A stretch of 29,821 bases of DNA, from assembly GCA_002751075.1 (NCBI GenBank), contig NAOQ01000591.1:8303-38123 (forward strand). Direction: 5' to 3'. This document shows, piece after piece, positions 1 through 16,100 of the stretch (the stretch's first letter is position 1; every line of letters starts with the position of its first letter). The notes under the pieces are model-generated. The model was not told the DNA's origin and searched no databases. It worked only from the letters and a program-made list of their open reading frames with translations. Made by a program: the position numbers and the translations under genes. Origin of the DNA: Ichthyophonus hoferi (Eukaryota; Opisthokonta; Ichthyosporea; Ichthyophonida; Ichthyophonidae).

Positions 1-249
1 TTTCTTCTTTGGAATTGATAAAAAGTGTGGTTGTTTTGGAAGTCCCTCCTCCCAATTTCATGAGAAATTGCTGTATTATCTCAGTTGTAAACACAGATTA
101 ACCTTAAAGAAACTGTTGTTTTTGCCCCTGGGTAAGACCATGTGTTCTTGTGAACCGTTAGTATGTTGCTCCTCTAGCATGGTTTTATTCACAGGTTTTT
201 CATTAGGTGGATTGGAGTTATCATAAAAGCACTTTTAGGTTGCTGGGCC

Positions 250-486
250 TTAGTAATCCTGTTGGAGTCTTCTCTAATTATTGTAGATTCTATGTCACTA
301 TCAATGAACATATGGTGTCCCTCTTCTACTCCACTTGATTTGAAATTTGTTGTAAAATATCAAAGTCCTCAAAGAGATTTCCTAAATATCCTCATCACTT
401 GTGTCAGAGGAGAATTGGACGCGTTGCTTCCTTTTCTTTATGGATTCCAATTTAGCTGCAGTTGCCTTGACAGTCTTACGTGTGAC
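250..486 (-). pseudogene. Decayed copy of an unnamed coding-like unit
   Basis: On the minus strand, 486-382 reads as 34 open codons and then a stop. It contains the motif SIKKRKQRVQFSSDTSDED. A second stretch further down (about 365-318) reads LFEDFDILQQISNQVE in another frame. Both resemble the arms of the foldback element in the fucosyltransferase intron (AIKKKKQRIHFS and HLFDETDKSISQKTKE). The shared basic motif, followed by a Ser/Asp-rich stretch, argues for common descent, but I do not recognise the protein. A plus-strand frame over 262-657 overlaps this copy, begins without ATG and is judged a shadow. It could be a relic of a host gene family or of a transposon. Confidence 0.4.
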
Positions 487-1114
487 TCATGGAACAGCAG
501 GAGTAGAAATATATATTTTCTTAGCTATCATTGCTACTTCTTACAGCAAATAAATATTATGTACGTTACATTATTGCTCTACACTATGAAATTAGGATCC
601 AGACCAAGTCTTGGATTGCTAGTTATATATTTGTTGGTTCAGGTCAGTACCAGTTGACCATGTGATAAGCATTTGAGATAAGCATTTTATCGAAATAGGA
701 ACTCACTCTAACTGTTATCTGACATGTTGGCAGCAACATATTGTTCATTGGCTATTCAAAGGATTATTCTGGATGCTACCTATTATGTATGTGTCGTCAA
801 TCACTATGTGTGATAATAGCCAATGATTAACACCATTTAAAACCATGGCAAATTTGCGCTCTACACTGCACTAAACATCTGGCCCTAATAAACTATAATT
901 AGTGACATTATGTAGTTACTTATTTATCATTAATTAATGTCTAACTCTTAATTACTGATTGAAATCTCATTCTAAACGCTACTTAACATTTAAAGGTTTA
1001 ATATTACATAAACAATGAGTATTTAAAGTATTTGGCCAAACACTTACAGGGGCTGAAATACTCAACAGATAGTATTAAAGGCGTATAATATCAATGACCC
1101 ATTGTTGAGGTGGA

Positions 1115-1310
1115 AAGTGTACATTATATTATATTATATTATATTATAACCCATACTACCTTATACTATATCACACTATATCATAAGAAATCGTATCATA
1201 TTATATTTCGTAATACATTATACCATGTGCTAATATATCGTATTATATTATATCCTATACTATATCATAATATAACGTATCATATCATATGCTCTATTAT
1301 ACTATAATGT
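1115..1310. repeat. (TATTA)n and degenerate TATA-rich simple repeat
   Basis: A clean run of the pentamer TATTA at about 1123-1148 passes into degenerate TATAT/CATAT sequence up to about 1310. Any open frame here is a by-product of the repeat. Confidence 0.8.
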
Positions 1311-1480
1311 ACCACTAACCTATATATAGAAAGATATCACCAATGTTGACCGTACAGAAGACAGTCATTTAATTGATGCAAAAACATAGATTATTTTCAT
1401 ACCATCTTCCTATTTTACACTTTGACGCTCTACCTATCAGGAGTAAAATTTATTGTAAAACATATTTTCTTAACATAATG

Positions 1481-1805
1481 TGTTAAGAGTAATAAACGGC
1501 GACAGGAGCATTCCTGTGACCTATATTCAATTAGAATGAAAGATAATACCGAATTAAGAAGCGTTTCAACGTATTCTTTTGCATACACGGAGTACAGATA
1601 TGGCGTGACATATTTTTATTATTAAGCAAGTCAGTAGGACTCGGTTTAGTCAGGATGCCTAAGCAATGAGTTATCTGGACCCCGCAACATTTGATCTATA
1701 TAGTGGCAGGAGCTCTACTATTGGCTGCTTCAATTTTGATAGATCGGATCATCTTGCATTGCCGTTTAACACTAATAGATGACACTAGCTATTTTTCCAT
1801 CTACA
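1481..1805 (+). mobile_element. Solo-LTR-like dispersed repeat, copy A
   Basis: About 325 bp, starting TGTTAAGAG and ending CTACA, so it has the TG...CA ends usual for LTRs. It aligns along its whole length with copy B at 8968-9297, sharing blocks such as GACCTATATTC and GATGCCTAAGCAATGAG. A partial third copy lies inverted at 9590-9736. No internal retroelement genes are next to it and no clear target duplication is visible, so it is read as an old solo LTR or other terminal repeat. The LTR identity is inference from the ends; the repeat itself is directly visible. Confidence 0.55.
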
Positions 1806-2741
1806 TAAGTAATAATAATTGGAAATAATATTATTAGAAGTCACTATTTCTTTGCAGAATGTGTGTAAAGTTTTGCACATACACACACACCCCAGGGGTG
1901 TTGCAATGTCTGCGCCAAGGGGCTTTATTATGGACTTATGTTTTCTTTTGTACTCTTTTCTTATCTTATCTTGACTCTAGTTTCGCTATCTTGTTGGCGT
2001 AACTTACAGATGTTCCATTAGCGAATCTATCAGATTGGAAGATATACGTAACTAATCAATCCCGAGCCACTTCAATTTTAAGTACTTACGATTTAAAGTA
2101 CATTCGCGATTAACGATCTTGCAACAAAGATTAAATGTTTATAGCTATACAATGAAAAACTTAAGCAATTTAAATATTCCTGTTTTATCATAATGCAATC
2201 AGTATTTTTTCTTAAAGGGATCTTTCTGACCGTTCACAGGGTTTATTGTCACAATCACACCTAAATGTATTAAAACAGGAATCTCTCCTTAATTAATAGG
2301 TGATTATAACTACTATGGACTCCTTAAAGATAGAGAGCCAACATACACGCCATCTCAACCATCTCTTGAAAGCAGATCAGAGCCAAGAGCGGCTCCTATT
2401 GCGACAATATTTATCATTTGCATTGTAATTTAATACCCCTTATTGATGGGTTTCATTGTGCAATATCTAAAATGCCACCTAAGCGTCCATTCCCTCTGAA
2501 CACTCTATTATTCAACACCCAATTGAAGTCCCCGAGCCTGTCATTTTAAATCAAATTTGAGATTCTCTGCCATAAATAGTTCATGTCCTATGCTGCAAAC
2601 ACAAACTCCCACCAAATATTCTTTTATAATAGCGATATATCATTATCTAACAATTAAAGACCATTAAAATTAAAAGCCCACTTATATCATTCTGTTAATT
2701 TACGTTTTATTTTTGGTATCCGTATTGCATCATTCATATAA

Positions 2742-2747
2742 TTTATT
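2742..2747 (-). promoter_or_regulatory. Candidate poly(A) signal AATAAA for glutathione reductase
   Basis: The minus strand has AATAAA about 42 bases after the stop codon of the glutathione reductase gene, and another at 2706-2711. Both lie where a cleavage signal would be expected. In such AT-rich DNA the motif also arises by chance. Confidence 0.4.
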
Positions 2748-2788
2748 TATAGTACATAGTCAGCCAACCAATAAAAGCTATGGTAATT

Positions 2789-6970
<4,182 letters not shown>

Positions 6971-7383
6971 TTATAGGTAAGGGTTTATAAGAACTACGAT
7001 AATTTCATAGACTGAAACTAGATATGCTGTATCTACAAAATCGGATGTGAACTGAGGGTTCGAACTGGATTTCCTATTGGAGTAAGACTCTGTTTAAATA
7101 TTTATTGTCCAATCATGTGCATTGAGTAATTGAGGGCTTTTTTTTAATTGCGCAGATGCCGTGTCGATACAACAGTTGGCCAATTAAAATTTCAGTGGAT
7201 TTTAAGACTTTGAATCATACAATATATAACTCTAATTGATGATTGACTATTAATAAAGTTAAAACTTTGAAATTATTACGAATAATTTTTATATTTAATT
7301 CTAAGCGACTTATTTATATTATTCAAATAGTTTTTTATTATTAATAGTTGTAATTAATTGTATATTTTCAACTATGTTACAAA

Positions 7384-7470
7384 TTTTTGGAGTATTCTAT
7401 ATTAATAATAAATATGCACACTTGGTAATATTTTCGGAGTATTTTATATTAATAGATATGCACACTTGGT
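7384..7470. repeat. Two-copy tandem duplication, period about 46 bp
   Basis: The block 7384-7426 (GGAGTATTCTATATTAATA ... ATGCACACTTGGT) is repeated with small differences at 7430-7470. It lies in spacer DNA behind the glutathione reductase start, with no reading frame. Confidence 0.75.
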
Positions 7471-7759
7471 GAGAAAAGAATAAAATACGATGAATGACTC
7501 GCTCGCTCAGGTAAACAATCATATAAATATAAAATTAGTGTTTGGATGCAAGAAATATGTATGATACAGCATGATAGATGATAATGGTATCACTATTTGG
7601 AATTTTTATTTAGTTTTCTTTGGACTATATATTAAACATATTATATATATATATTAATTACATATTATATATATATATATTATACGTAAATATATATTTA
7701 TAGATCTGGGAGGACCAGCGCAAATATTTCGGGCATTCAAATATATGACATTTGTACAG

Positions 7760-7760
<1 letters not shown>

Positions 7761-7793
<33 letters not shown>
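7761..7793. repeat. (TA)n dinucleotide run
   Basis: A nearly perfect TA run of about 32 bases; shorter TA runs lie just upstream at about 7642-7690. It is a simple repeat only. Confidence 0.9.
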
Positions 7794-8379
7794 GATTTTA
7801 TTCTCTCTTAACCATTTTAAACTTTAATTAAATTATAGTGAAGTTCCTAATTACACATTTTCCGTTGTAACTGCAAATTTATATCTGTAATTGTTTCAAA
7901 CTTATCCTTAAACCTTAACGGTTTCTAATTAAGTTGGAATATTGTACTACTTAAGAGCCACACAATTGGAAGATTAACTATTGGTGATAATATAATGTAG
8001 ATTTAAATCCTACATATTGCTCTCGCTCTCTATCACTCCATCAACACGTGGGTCTTGTACTATATCAGCTTACCAAGTAATACATACACGTACATGCATG
8101 CATACATTGCGTTCAGTTTATTAAATATATTTTGTTCATATTTAGGGGGAAAAATACAATCAATTAAAAACAGATAATCAGGTTTAATCCAAAAAGCCGG
8201 ACCCAGACTGGGTAATTTATTTTGAATTTCTTTTTATATATAAAATTACATAAAAATATATTTCCTATATTTATGTTATATTCCGTTCATTGGGGCAAGT
8301 CCAAACGATTATTACGTAATTTTTTTCCCTAAAAATATCACTGTAATAATACAAATCAGTGTATCTTAATAGTTAAGTA

Positions 8380-8530
8380 TTGATTTTTTCCCCATAAAGC
8401 CGTAAAATTATGCGGTAAACATACCCTGCCTTTATTTTAAGTCGCTACCCTTAAAATGACGCATGATGCATGGCGACCATGTCAACAGTGGTTAATTTAT
8501 ATCATTTTAAACATATATGATGCGGCGAGA
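8380..8530. repeat. Diverged dispersed repeat shared with 29130-29300
   Basis: The block AAACATACCCTGCCTTTATT near 8418 matches AAACATACCCTGTCTTCATT near 29143. A second block, CATTTTAAACATATATGATG near 8501, matches the equivalent place near 29262. This copy is shorter between the two blocks. The family is unknown. Confidence 0.55.
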
Positions 8531-8967
8531 TTGAATTTGGATCAAACTGTATACCTAATGTAATATGGTATACAAGAATTAATGTCAATATGAATCATTC
8601 ATTACTTATATTGTTGTGTTGTTATATTGTTCCATATAATGCTACGCAGGTTCGGTACATAATTTCTATTATTTGATTAATAGCATATAATAAATAAATA
8701 GGGAATCATTGTAGCGGACTCCTCATGCTCCAATATGTTTTTGCACCTGATATGGATATGGGTGTACATACATACATACAGCAAATGAAAAGAATACATC
8801 AAAAAAAAAATGAAAGGAGTTAATGTACAAAAAATATATTAGTATAACATGCTATTCGGCATCGGTACATCTACATGCCTGACTTCATTTCATGACAGTA
8901 TGAATACACCGACGTTGCACATATGTATGTCATGTGAATGCCCTAAATTTATGGATATAATATATAG

Positions 8968-9297
8968 TGTTAGAAATATTAAGTAGAGACGGGTGCGTTC
9001 TCGTGACCTATATTCGTTTAGGAGAGAGAGTACCGAACTAAAGGGCGTTTTAACGTGGCCCTTTGCATATGCTAGGACATATATATTTTTTATTAAACAA
9101 GTCAGCAGGACTTGTCTTAGCCAAGATGCCTAAGCAATGAGCTATCTTATCTGTCTGGATCCCAAAACGCATGATCTGAAATGGCTTTCTATAGTTGAGG
9201 GACCTCTGCCATTTGTTGGTTCAATTTTTTTAATCCATCATCTTAGATTACCATTTAGCACCAATAGATGATTGAACCAACTATTTTCCAGACTACA
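8968..9297 (+). mobile_element. Solo-LTR-like dispersed repeat, copy B
   Basis: About 330 bp, starting TGTTAGAAAT and ending ACTACA, collinear with copy A at 1481-1805. It shares GACCTATATTC, a CAAGTCAG-GGACT block and GATGCCTAAGCAATGAG. No retroelement genes are attached. It lies about 290 bp from an inverted partial copy of the same family. Confidence 0.55.
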
Positions 9298-9589
9298 TAC
9301 GTAACGTAATAGTAATATTAAATGATTATAGTTATATATAAAGAAATACCTAAATTAATTAAATATTCATGTTTAACAAATAGTATTTTTTAGCATAAAT
9401 GTCTTAATTATTATTATTATTATTATTATCTTATTATTGTATTATAATTATAATATTCATTAGGGAGAATTAATGTATGAAACATGAGTGTTTTACATTA
9501 AAACTGTCACAAGTTCCTAGTAACGTCTTCGTAAGGTGAACAGGTCACGCTTAATATGTGATAAAACATTAGGGCTTTTGCCCGATTTA

Positions 9590-9736
9590 TGGTTATTGCA
9601 GTCAGTTATAGATGATATCTGTACTTGGTGTACGTAAAGGGATACGTTTAAACCTCCCTTAGTTCGGCTCTCGCTCCTTCTAAAAGAATATAGGTCGTCG
9701 CACGGACACTCCTGTCTCCACTTATTATTTCCAACA
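9590..9736 (-). mobile_element. LTR-like dispersed repeat, partial copy C (inverted)
   Basis: Read on the minus strand from 9736 it starts TGTTGGAAATAATAAG and follows the first ~150 bp of copies A and B, including GACCTATATTC and CCGAACTAA. Similarity fades near GTACAGATAT. An open minus frame over 9517-9792 is explained by this repeat and is not called as a gene. Confidence 0.5.
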
Positions 9737-10132
9737 GAAAATATTGTACTACTAGTAAGTTTAGGTAGTGTAAGATAATAAATTGTACACAAACGTCTAT
9801 GCTTTGTAAATCAATTTGACTGGTTGGATTCTGCGCGGCCAGGTTAGTGGCATGTTGTTTGATTTCAAGCCAATAGGTAATAGATACCTATGCTATAGGC
9901 CAGTGCAGGCATTATAGTGTAGTTTATGATATGATACGATATAGGAAGATGTAGTATAATTTGGTAAGGAAGATAATATGATATGATTTAGTATGATATA
10001 GTATGAGATAAGTAAGATGTATCAATTATATGCGTAGAATATAATCACTACTACCTCCTATATAACGGTGTTAAATTCCTTTGATGTATAATAGTTGTTA
10101 TAATATGATAGTATAGAGGTCATTCAACACAT

Positions 10133-10182
10133 TCAAAACATTGCATTCATTATCGCCTTGTCCCATGTAAAGTATATCTCGG
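10133..10182 (-). CDS. Alternative distal last exon of the fucosyltransferase
   Basis: After an AG acceptor (GAATTGGCAG) this 50-base segment reads EIYFTWDKAIMNAMF and a stop, in the same phase as exon 11. It parallels EKYFTWHREIRKAV of the proximal exon at 11042-11154. It could give a fucosyltransferase with a shorter C-terminal end, or be a relic of a partial tandem duplication. The match of motif, phase and strand is seen; use in transcripts is inference. Confidence 0.5.
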
Positions 10183-13100
10183 CTGCCAATTCATTCAAAA
10201 CTTTCATTTCTCTTACACATAAATATACACTACCATAATTTTTATTTTAAACCATTTGCCTACCTGTAACATACAGCTATTAATGGCATGTATACTATTA
10301 TAATTCTTATCTACCTACATAATACCTACCTACCTACCTACCTGCATGACTACATACATACAATTATACTAATATACCATCGTACTATCATACTATCACT
10401 CTAAACCTTATGCCTTCCACAGACCATACTACACCTGACATCACCTCCATTACCACCAACATCTATTTTCTTTCCTATTTTTTCCACACCATGAGTGACA
10501 CGATTCCTATTACTGAGCAGTGTATAGTATGCGATAAAAATACTATTGAGTATATGCCAGTGCCATGCCGTTGTCATGGTTACTGTAAAAAATGTGCTAT
10601 GAAGATGGCAACAGGGGGAAGGTGTCGTAGATGTGGAGACATGTTCGTGTCTTTTAAACGATTAAACTGAATAGTAAAGGTTTGATATAGGGTTTAATAG
10701 TATGTTATTTTGTATTGTATTGTATTGTCTTACTATATTAAATTATACTATATTATATTATATTAATATAATATGATTAAAGGAATAAGCCTTGGCTGGA
10801 ATAACTCATGGTTGGTATTGTTGAGATAATGATATATTGTCTATACATATCTAGTGTACCTATATCTACATCCCTGTATACATCCACACAATAGTATTAT
10901 TGGCAGCCAGCCACCATCGTAGTAACAAACAGGGTATGAAGTACAGCGGGGTTGCACCCTACACTGTGTACCAGTCTACCTCCATCCCTATCTATTATAC
11001 TATGTAATATTATTATATATATTCTTATGTACATGATAGTGCTATAGTTGACCAGCCACCGCCCTTACACTATGTATCAGTCTATCTCTAAGATAACTAG
11101 AGTTTACGGCCTTTCTTATTTCCCTGTGCCATGTAAAGTACTTCTCAGCGGCACCTTTTACCAGGAGGGGGACTGTACGCATATGATGTTGACGCTAGAG
11201 GGAGAGGGATAGGGTACGATAGGTTAGGGCAATGGTGCTGTGATAATAGGAAGGTATAATAGCATAATATGATAGTATAATAGTATAATAGTATAGTGGT
11301 ATAATAACAATAGTATAATATATACACACTTGTATGCATGCATAAATACATCTATGTATAATGCATTACCTACCCCTGCACTACCCTGCTATAGTAGTCC
11401 CTAAGACTATCTACATATATATATATTGCATACCCCTATATCCATTAAAATATATTATGTATTACCCTATTGTATTCCCTCCAGCTATCTACATATACAA
11501 AGGCCTATATATACACACATTCCCATACACATACACTACCCACTCCTGTATCCCTATAGTTATCTACATACATAACGGCCTATATATATATATATACTAC
11601 CTACCTCTGCATCCTTAGATATAGCTATAATATCCTCTATTACCTTGCTATAATCCTTATAGCTATCCACATATACAAAAGCCTCAGGGTTAAATATTTC
11701 TTTCACCCTGGCATCACCCCTGTATATCATACATGATATGTAAGGAATTTGATTGGTTAGTATTTATAGCTAGAGTGTAATAGGGAAGGGGAGGTAAAGG
11801 GTAGATATAGGCCTATATAGAGACAGGAGGTATGTAATTATAGAGATAGATACATATTATTTGATAATAGAGGTAGGTATAGTTTATAGGACAATAGAGA
11901 TAGGTATTGTCAAAATTTGTGGTGGCATGTGGAGACCTCACTTGAGAGTTAAAGAACATCTGCCTATTATTTTCCGCTGAATATTCACTGAAATCATCTT
12001 CACTGGTCCTGACTAGTGGACTTGTCATTTTCCTCAAAAGCATGTCTCTGTGGACTGATCATGACTTGAATCTAGAGAGAAATGGATCCTTTGTTTTTTC
12101 TTCTTAATTGCTGTGAATCCTGACATGTTAGCCAGTCACTGTCACAGATGATTTACGTTTGAAGGTGGCATTAGTCCTAACTGGTGTCTTTTGACTTGAG
12201 GGACTCATAATGATTTAACCAAATGTACACTAAGTATTTAACACTTAAGTTTATTCTTGTAACCTATAAACAGGATCTGGACTAAGTTTGGATTTTCTGG
12301 TTAGATAGTTATTAATCCCTCAAGTCAAGAGGCACTAGTTAGGACTATTGTCACCTGCAAACATAAATCATCTGTGACTACAGCCAACTGGTCTGGATCC
12401 ATAGCAATCAAGGATACAAAAAGGCATATGATGCATTTCTCTCCAGATTCAAGTGCGGATCAGTTCACACACAAACACCTCTTTGATGAGACTGACAAGT
12501 CTATTAGTCAGAAGACCAAGGAATAATTCATGTGAATAATTAGAGGTTAATAATTAGTGGATGTACTTTGGCTCTCAAGCAGACTTCTCACATGCCCCCA
12601 CAGATTCTGACAGGTGTGGATTACAGGATAATAGACATATGTATAGATTATAGGGTAATAAAGATAGGTATAGATCATAGGATAATAGAGATATGTGTTA
12701 TAATACATATGGATTATATAATATGTAACAATTAGTGATAGGATTATAGAATCTTATAGGATGTTATATAATGTATTAGATATAGTGATAGTGTGATGAT
12801 AAGATAAGATCATACATATACCAGTGTATTGACCTACCATTATCAAATAATTCTTGCATATGCTATTGCATATTGTGGAGTATAGGATATATAGGGGGTA
12901 TATGTTGCATATTATAGTTTTTATGTCTGTGCAATTAATCATCTTTTTTTATTAAATGTAAGTTTCTTTTTATTGGTAGTGCCTCAAGTTGTTCTAGTAT
13001 ATTACATTTAATTAATACACACTCTGAGTATCTGTATGTATGGAGGTATGTATATGTCAATCCATACCATAGTGTACATTAATAACCCTACCAGTATATC

Positions 13101-16100
13101 GGAATAGCCCCTGACAAGAATGCCGTGACAATTTTTTCAGTGATGTATCCATTTGCCTACCATCCCATCCCATATACAATGTTATATTACATATTATATA
13201 ATACACACTACTATATATCCTCTTATATTGTATATTCTATACTACTATATACCTTGTTATATTATATATATACTACTCTATACACTGTTATATTATATAT
13301 TTACACTACTATATAACCTGTTATATGATATATATATACACTACTATATATCCTGTTATGTGATATGCTCTATATTACTATATACCCCTGATGTATTATA
13401 CACTGTATTACCTTCTCTTATTCCCTCCTTCCCTCTGTCCTACTATCTCTCACTCTATCAAAACATAGAGGTCCAGGCAATGATTATAAGTTTAATATGG
13501 TACTATATTATAATATATTATATTATACCTTAGTATTTTCAAAGGCTATCACAAACAGATAATCCCGATAGATCTTGACTGCCTCTGACTGATAGTTGGC
13601 GTGACCTCTGACCAATTGGAACAGGATGTTAAAATTAACCGGTTTAGATTCTTGCATAGGAAGTATGATAATATTATTCTATTTTATATTATATTAAACT
13701 GTATTGTATTATACTATAATATAGCATATTAGATTATAATACATTTTATTGTATTTTATTATAGAGTTGTATATTTGCGTACATTGCATTATATAATACT
13801 GTGTCATGTTGCAATATTATATTACATTACAATACAATACAATACTATAAATATATAATACAATACCATATAATACAATACAATATAATACCCTGCAATA
13901 CAATACAATGCAATACTATTCAGTATAACAATGCAACACAGTACAATATGCTAACAATAATATATAAACCTATTGCACTTTCCCCCTCCTACCTGCCTCC
14001 ATATGTATGTTTTGTTATTCTTCCACTCCCTCCACTACATGATCCCAATGCATCTACTTGTCCTTTCATTTCTTGTTGTACAGCCATATATAGATGGTTA
14101 AAGAAATCCTCTCTGTTTATTGGTGGAAAAACATCAGTGAGTTTGATAGGTATTAAATACAAACTAGTCCAAATTTGAATTTTAATAGTAGACCAATAAC
14201 ACTTGGGTTTAAATAAGTGTTAAAATAATGAGTTACAACCTATTAGATTAGTATCATATCATAATATCTCTTACTATATCACTTCATATTCCTATCCGAT
14301 TTGACCTAGATTTATCAACCTTATGGGCATGGGCCTACCCCTCCACTTCTGCTGACTTGTTTTAATAATAAAAATTATGTTCTAGCTTATCTATACCTAA
14401 TGTATGTAAGGGTACTATTAAAATATACATTAATTCAGTACCCCTTCAATTATAAATGGATATAGGTCACAGGCAATGAACCTGTATTTATTTATATCTA
14501 AACAGTGAATGAAACATCTATATTTATCTATATCTCTGTTTATCTATCTTTCTATCACTCTAAGTAAAGGGAATTAGCAGATAGTAAAAATTTAGAATGT
14601 GAAAAGTAACCTATGAGGATGACATCTGAAGTAGAGGTATGCAGCAAATTTTAATCGTGCGTTTGTATTGGTTATTCGTGGAGTTAAAATACTAGTAATC
14701 TTCAGAGGATAGGCTTCCTGAAAAAATAAATGAGAAGGATAGAGAGATGAAATAGATAGAGAAGGGATAGAGAGATAGGGTAGAGAGAGAGGATGGATTG
14801 TAACATAGATAATATGAGTATAGTAGTAGAATGAAAGACAACATCTTAATTTCAACTACCATAATAAGACATAAAAATTAATTTATATTATATCATATTA
14901 TAGGTATAGACATCTTACATTACATCATAAAGCAGTGTAATAGAATGCCCTTGCCGGGTATAAAATAATAAATTGAGTTGCACAGTATTACATTGTAATG
15001 TAATGTATTGTATTGTATTGCATTATATTATATTATATTATATTATATTATATTGTACTACTGCACTCTATTGTATAATATAATATAATACTATATTGTA
15101 TTGTATTATACATTTTTACAACCAATAAGCTGATCATATAGTATAATATTAGAATTATTAGATATTATTTGATAGATTATGTTATAAAGAGCTTAATATA
15201 ATTGGATTAAGGCCATATAGCAAGGTGTGTGATGTAATCCGGAAGAGATTAAAATGAAGTGATTGTATAATTGTGTAGACTAATATAAACTAATAACAAG
15301 TACATGCCGGAAATGGTTGCAGTGATAAGTGTTTAAAAGATGAAAAGAATAATGTAAAACAATATAGATTACCAACCGCATATGTAGGAACAAACCAGAA
15401 GACAATTATAATAGGTTATAGCAACATATAATTTAATAGAATATACTGTAGTATTGTATATTATATTATATTATATTATATTATATTATATTATATTATA
15501 TTATATTATACTATATTATCCTACCAGACTCTACCCTATCCTACCCTACCTATCCTATACTATTCTATCCTGCCCTATCCTATCTTATCATCTCCTGTAG
15601 GATACTATAATACCCTTATCTCTACCCTATACCCTTACCATGAAAAACAAAGAGGCAAAAGGGATAAAGACTAATAGACTGCCCCTGGCACCTTGATCTG
15701 GTCCTATATATACTATCTGCTTAGCCTGCTGTACCATCCGATGGGGCAGGCCCCACGATTCGCCATCTAGGAATACATATACACCTGGTGAAAAAGGGAC
15801 GGTAGGACGATAGGGAAGGGGATATAGGGTAAGGGCCATAGCATGTAAACGGGTGTATAAAGGAATGGAAGGGGATATAATAGAATATAATATAGTATAA
15901 TACAATACAATACAATACAATACAATACAATACCATACCATACTAAATACTATGACATTTTCATAATTGTCTTACCTTTATATTTAGAATCAGCAATATC
16001 ATCCCAGTGGCTGAGCACTGTAACTAAAGAAGAAAATGGACCAACGAGTTAGGTAGGCAAGGTAAGGTATAGCAATTAATTGAAACTATCGGGTAGAATA

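Larger units (their letters stand above)
1..2788. other. Intergenic region left of the glutathione reductase gene
   Basis: No intact gene is visible. The first 660 bases are less AT-rich than the rest and hold a decayed coding-like unit (listed separately). From about 1115 to 1310 there is degenerate (TATTA)n and TATAT sequence. A solo-LTR-like repeat occupies 1481-1805. The remainder is AT-rich and unremarkable, with no long reading frame that looks coding. The last few hundred bases are the 3' flank of the minus-strand glutathione reductase gene. Confidence 0.6.

Noticed and set aside
262-657. 131-residue plus-strand open frame
   Set aside because: It begins without ATG, shows no motif, and overlaps a minus-strand coding-like relic that explains the lower AT content.
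11813-12043. 76-residue minus-strand frame containing MTSPLVRTSEDDF
   Set aside because: As a separate gene it is not supported: it is part of the left arm of the foldback element and runs into minisatellite sequence.
13125-13533. Tyr/Ile-rich plus-strand frames in the fucosyltransferase intron
   Set aside because: They come from TATA-rich simple repeats and are antisense to exons 8 and 9 of the fucosyltransferase at their ends.
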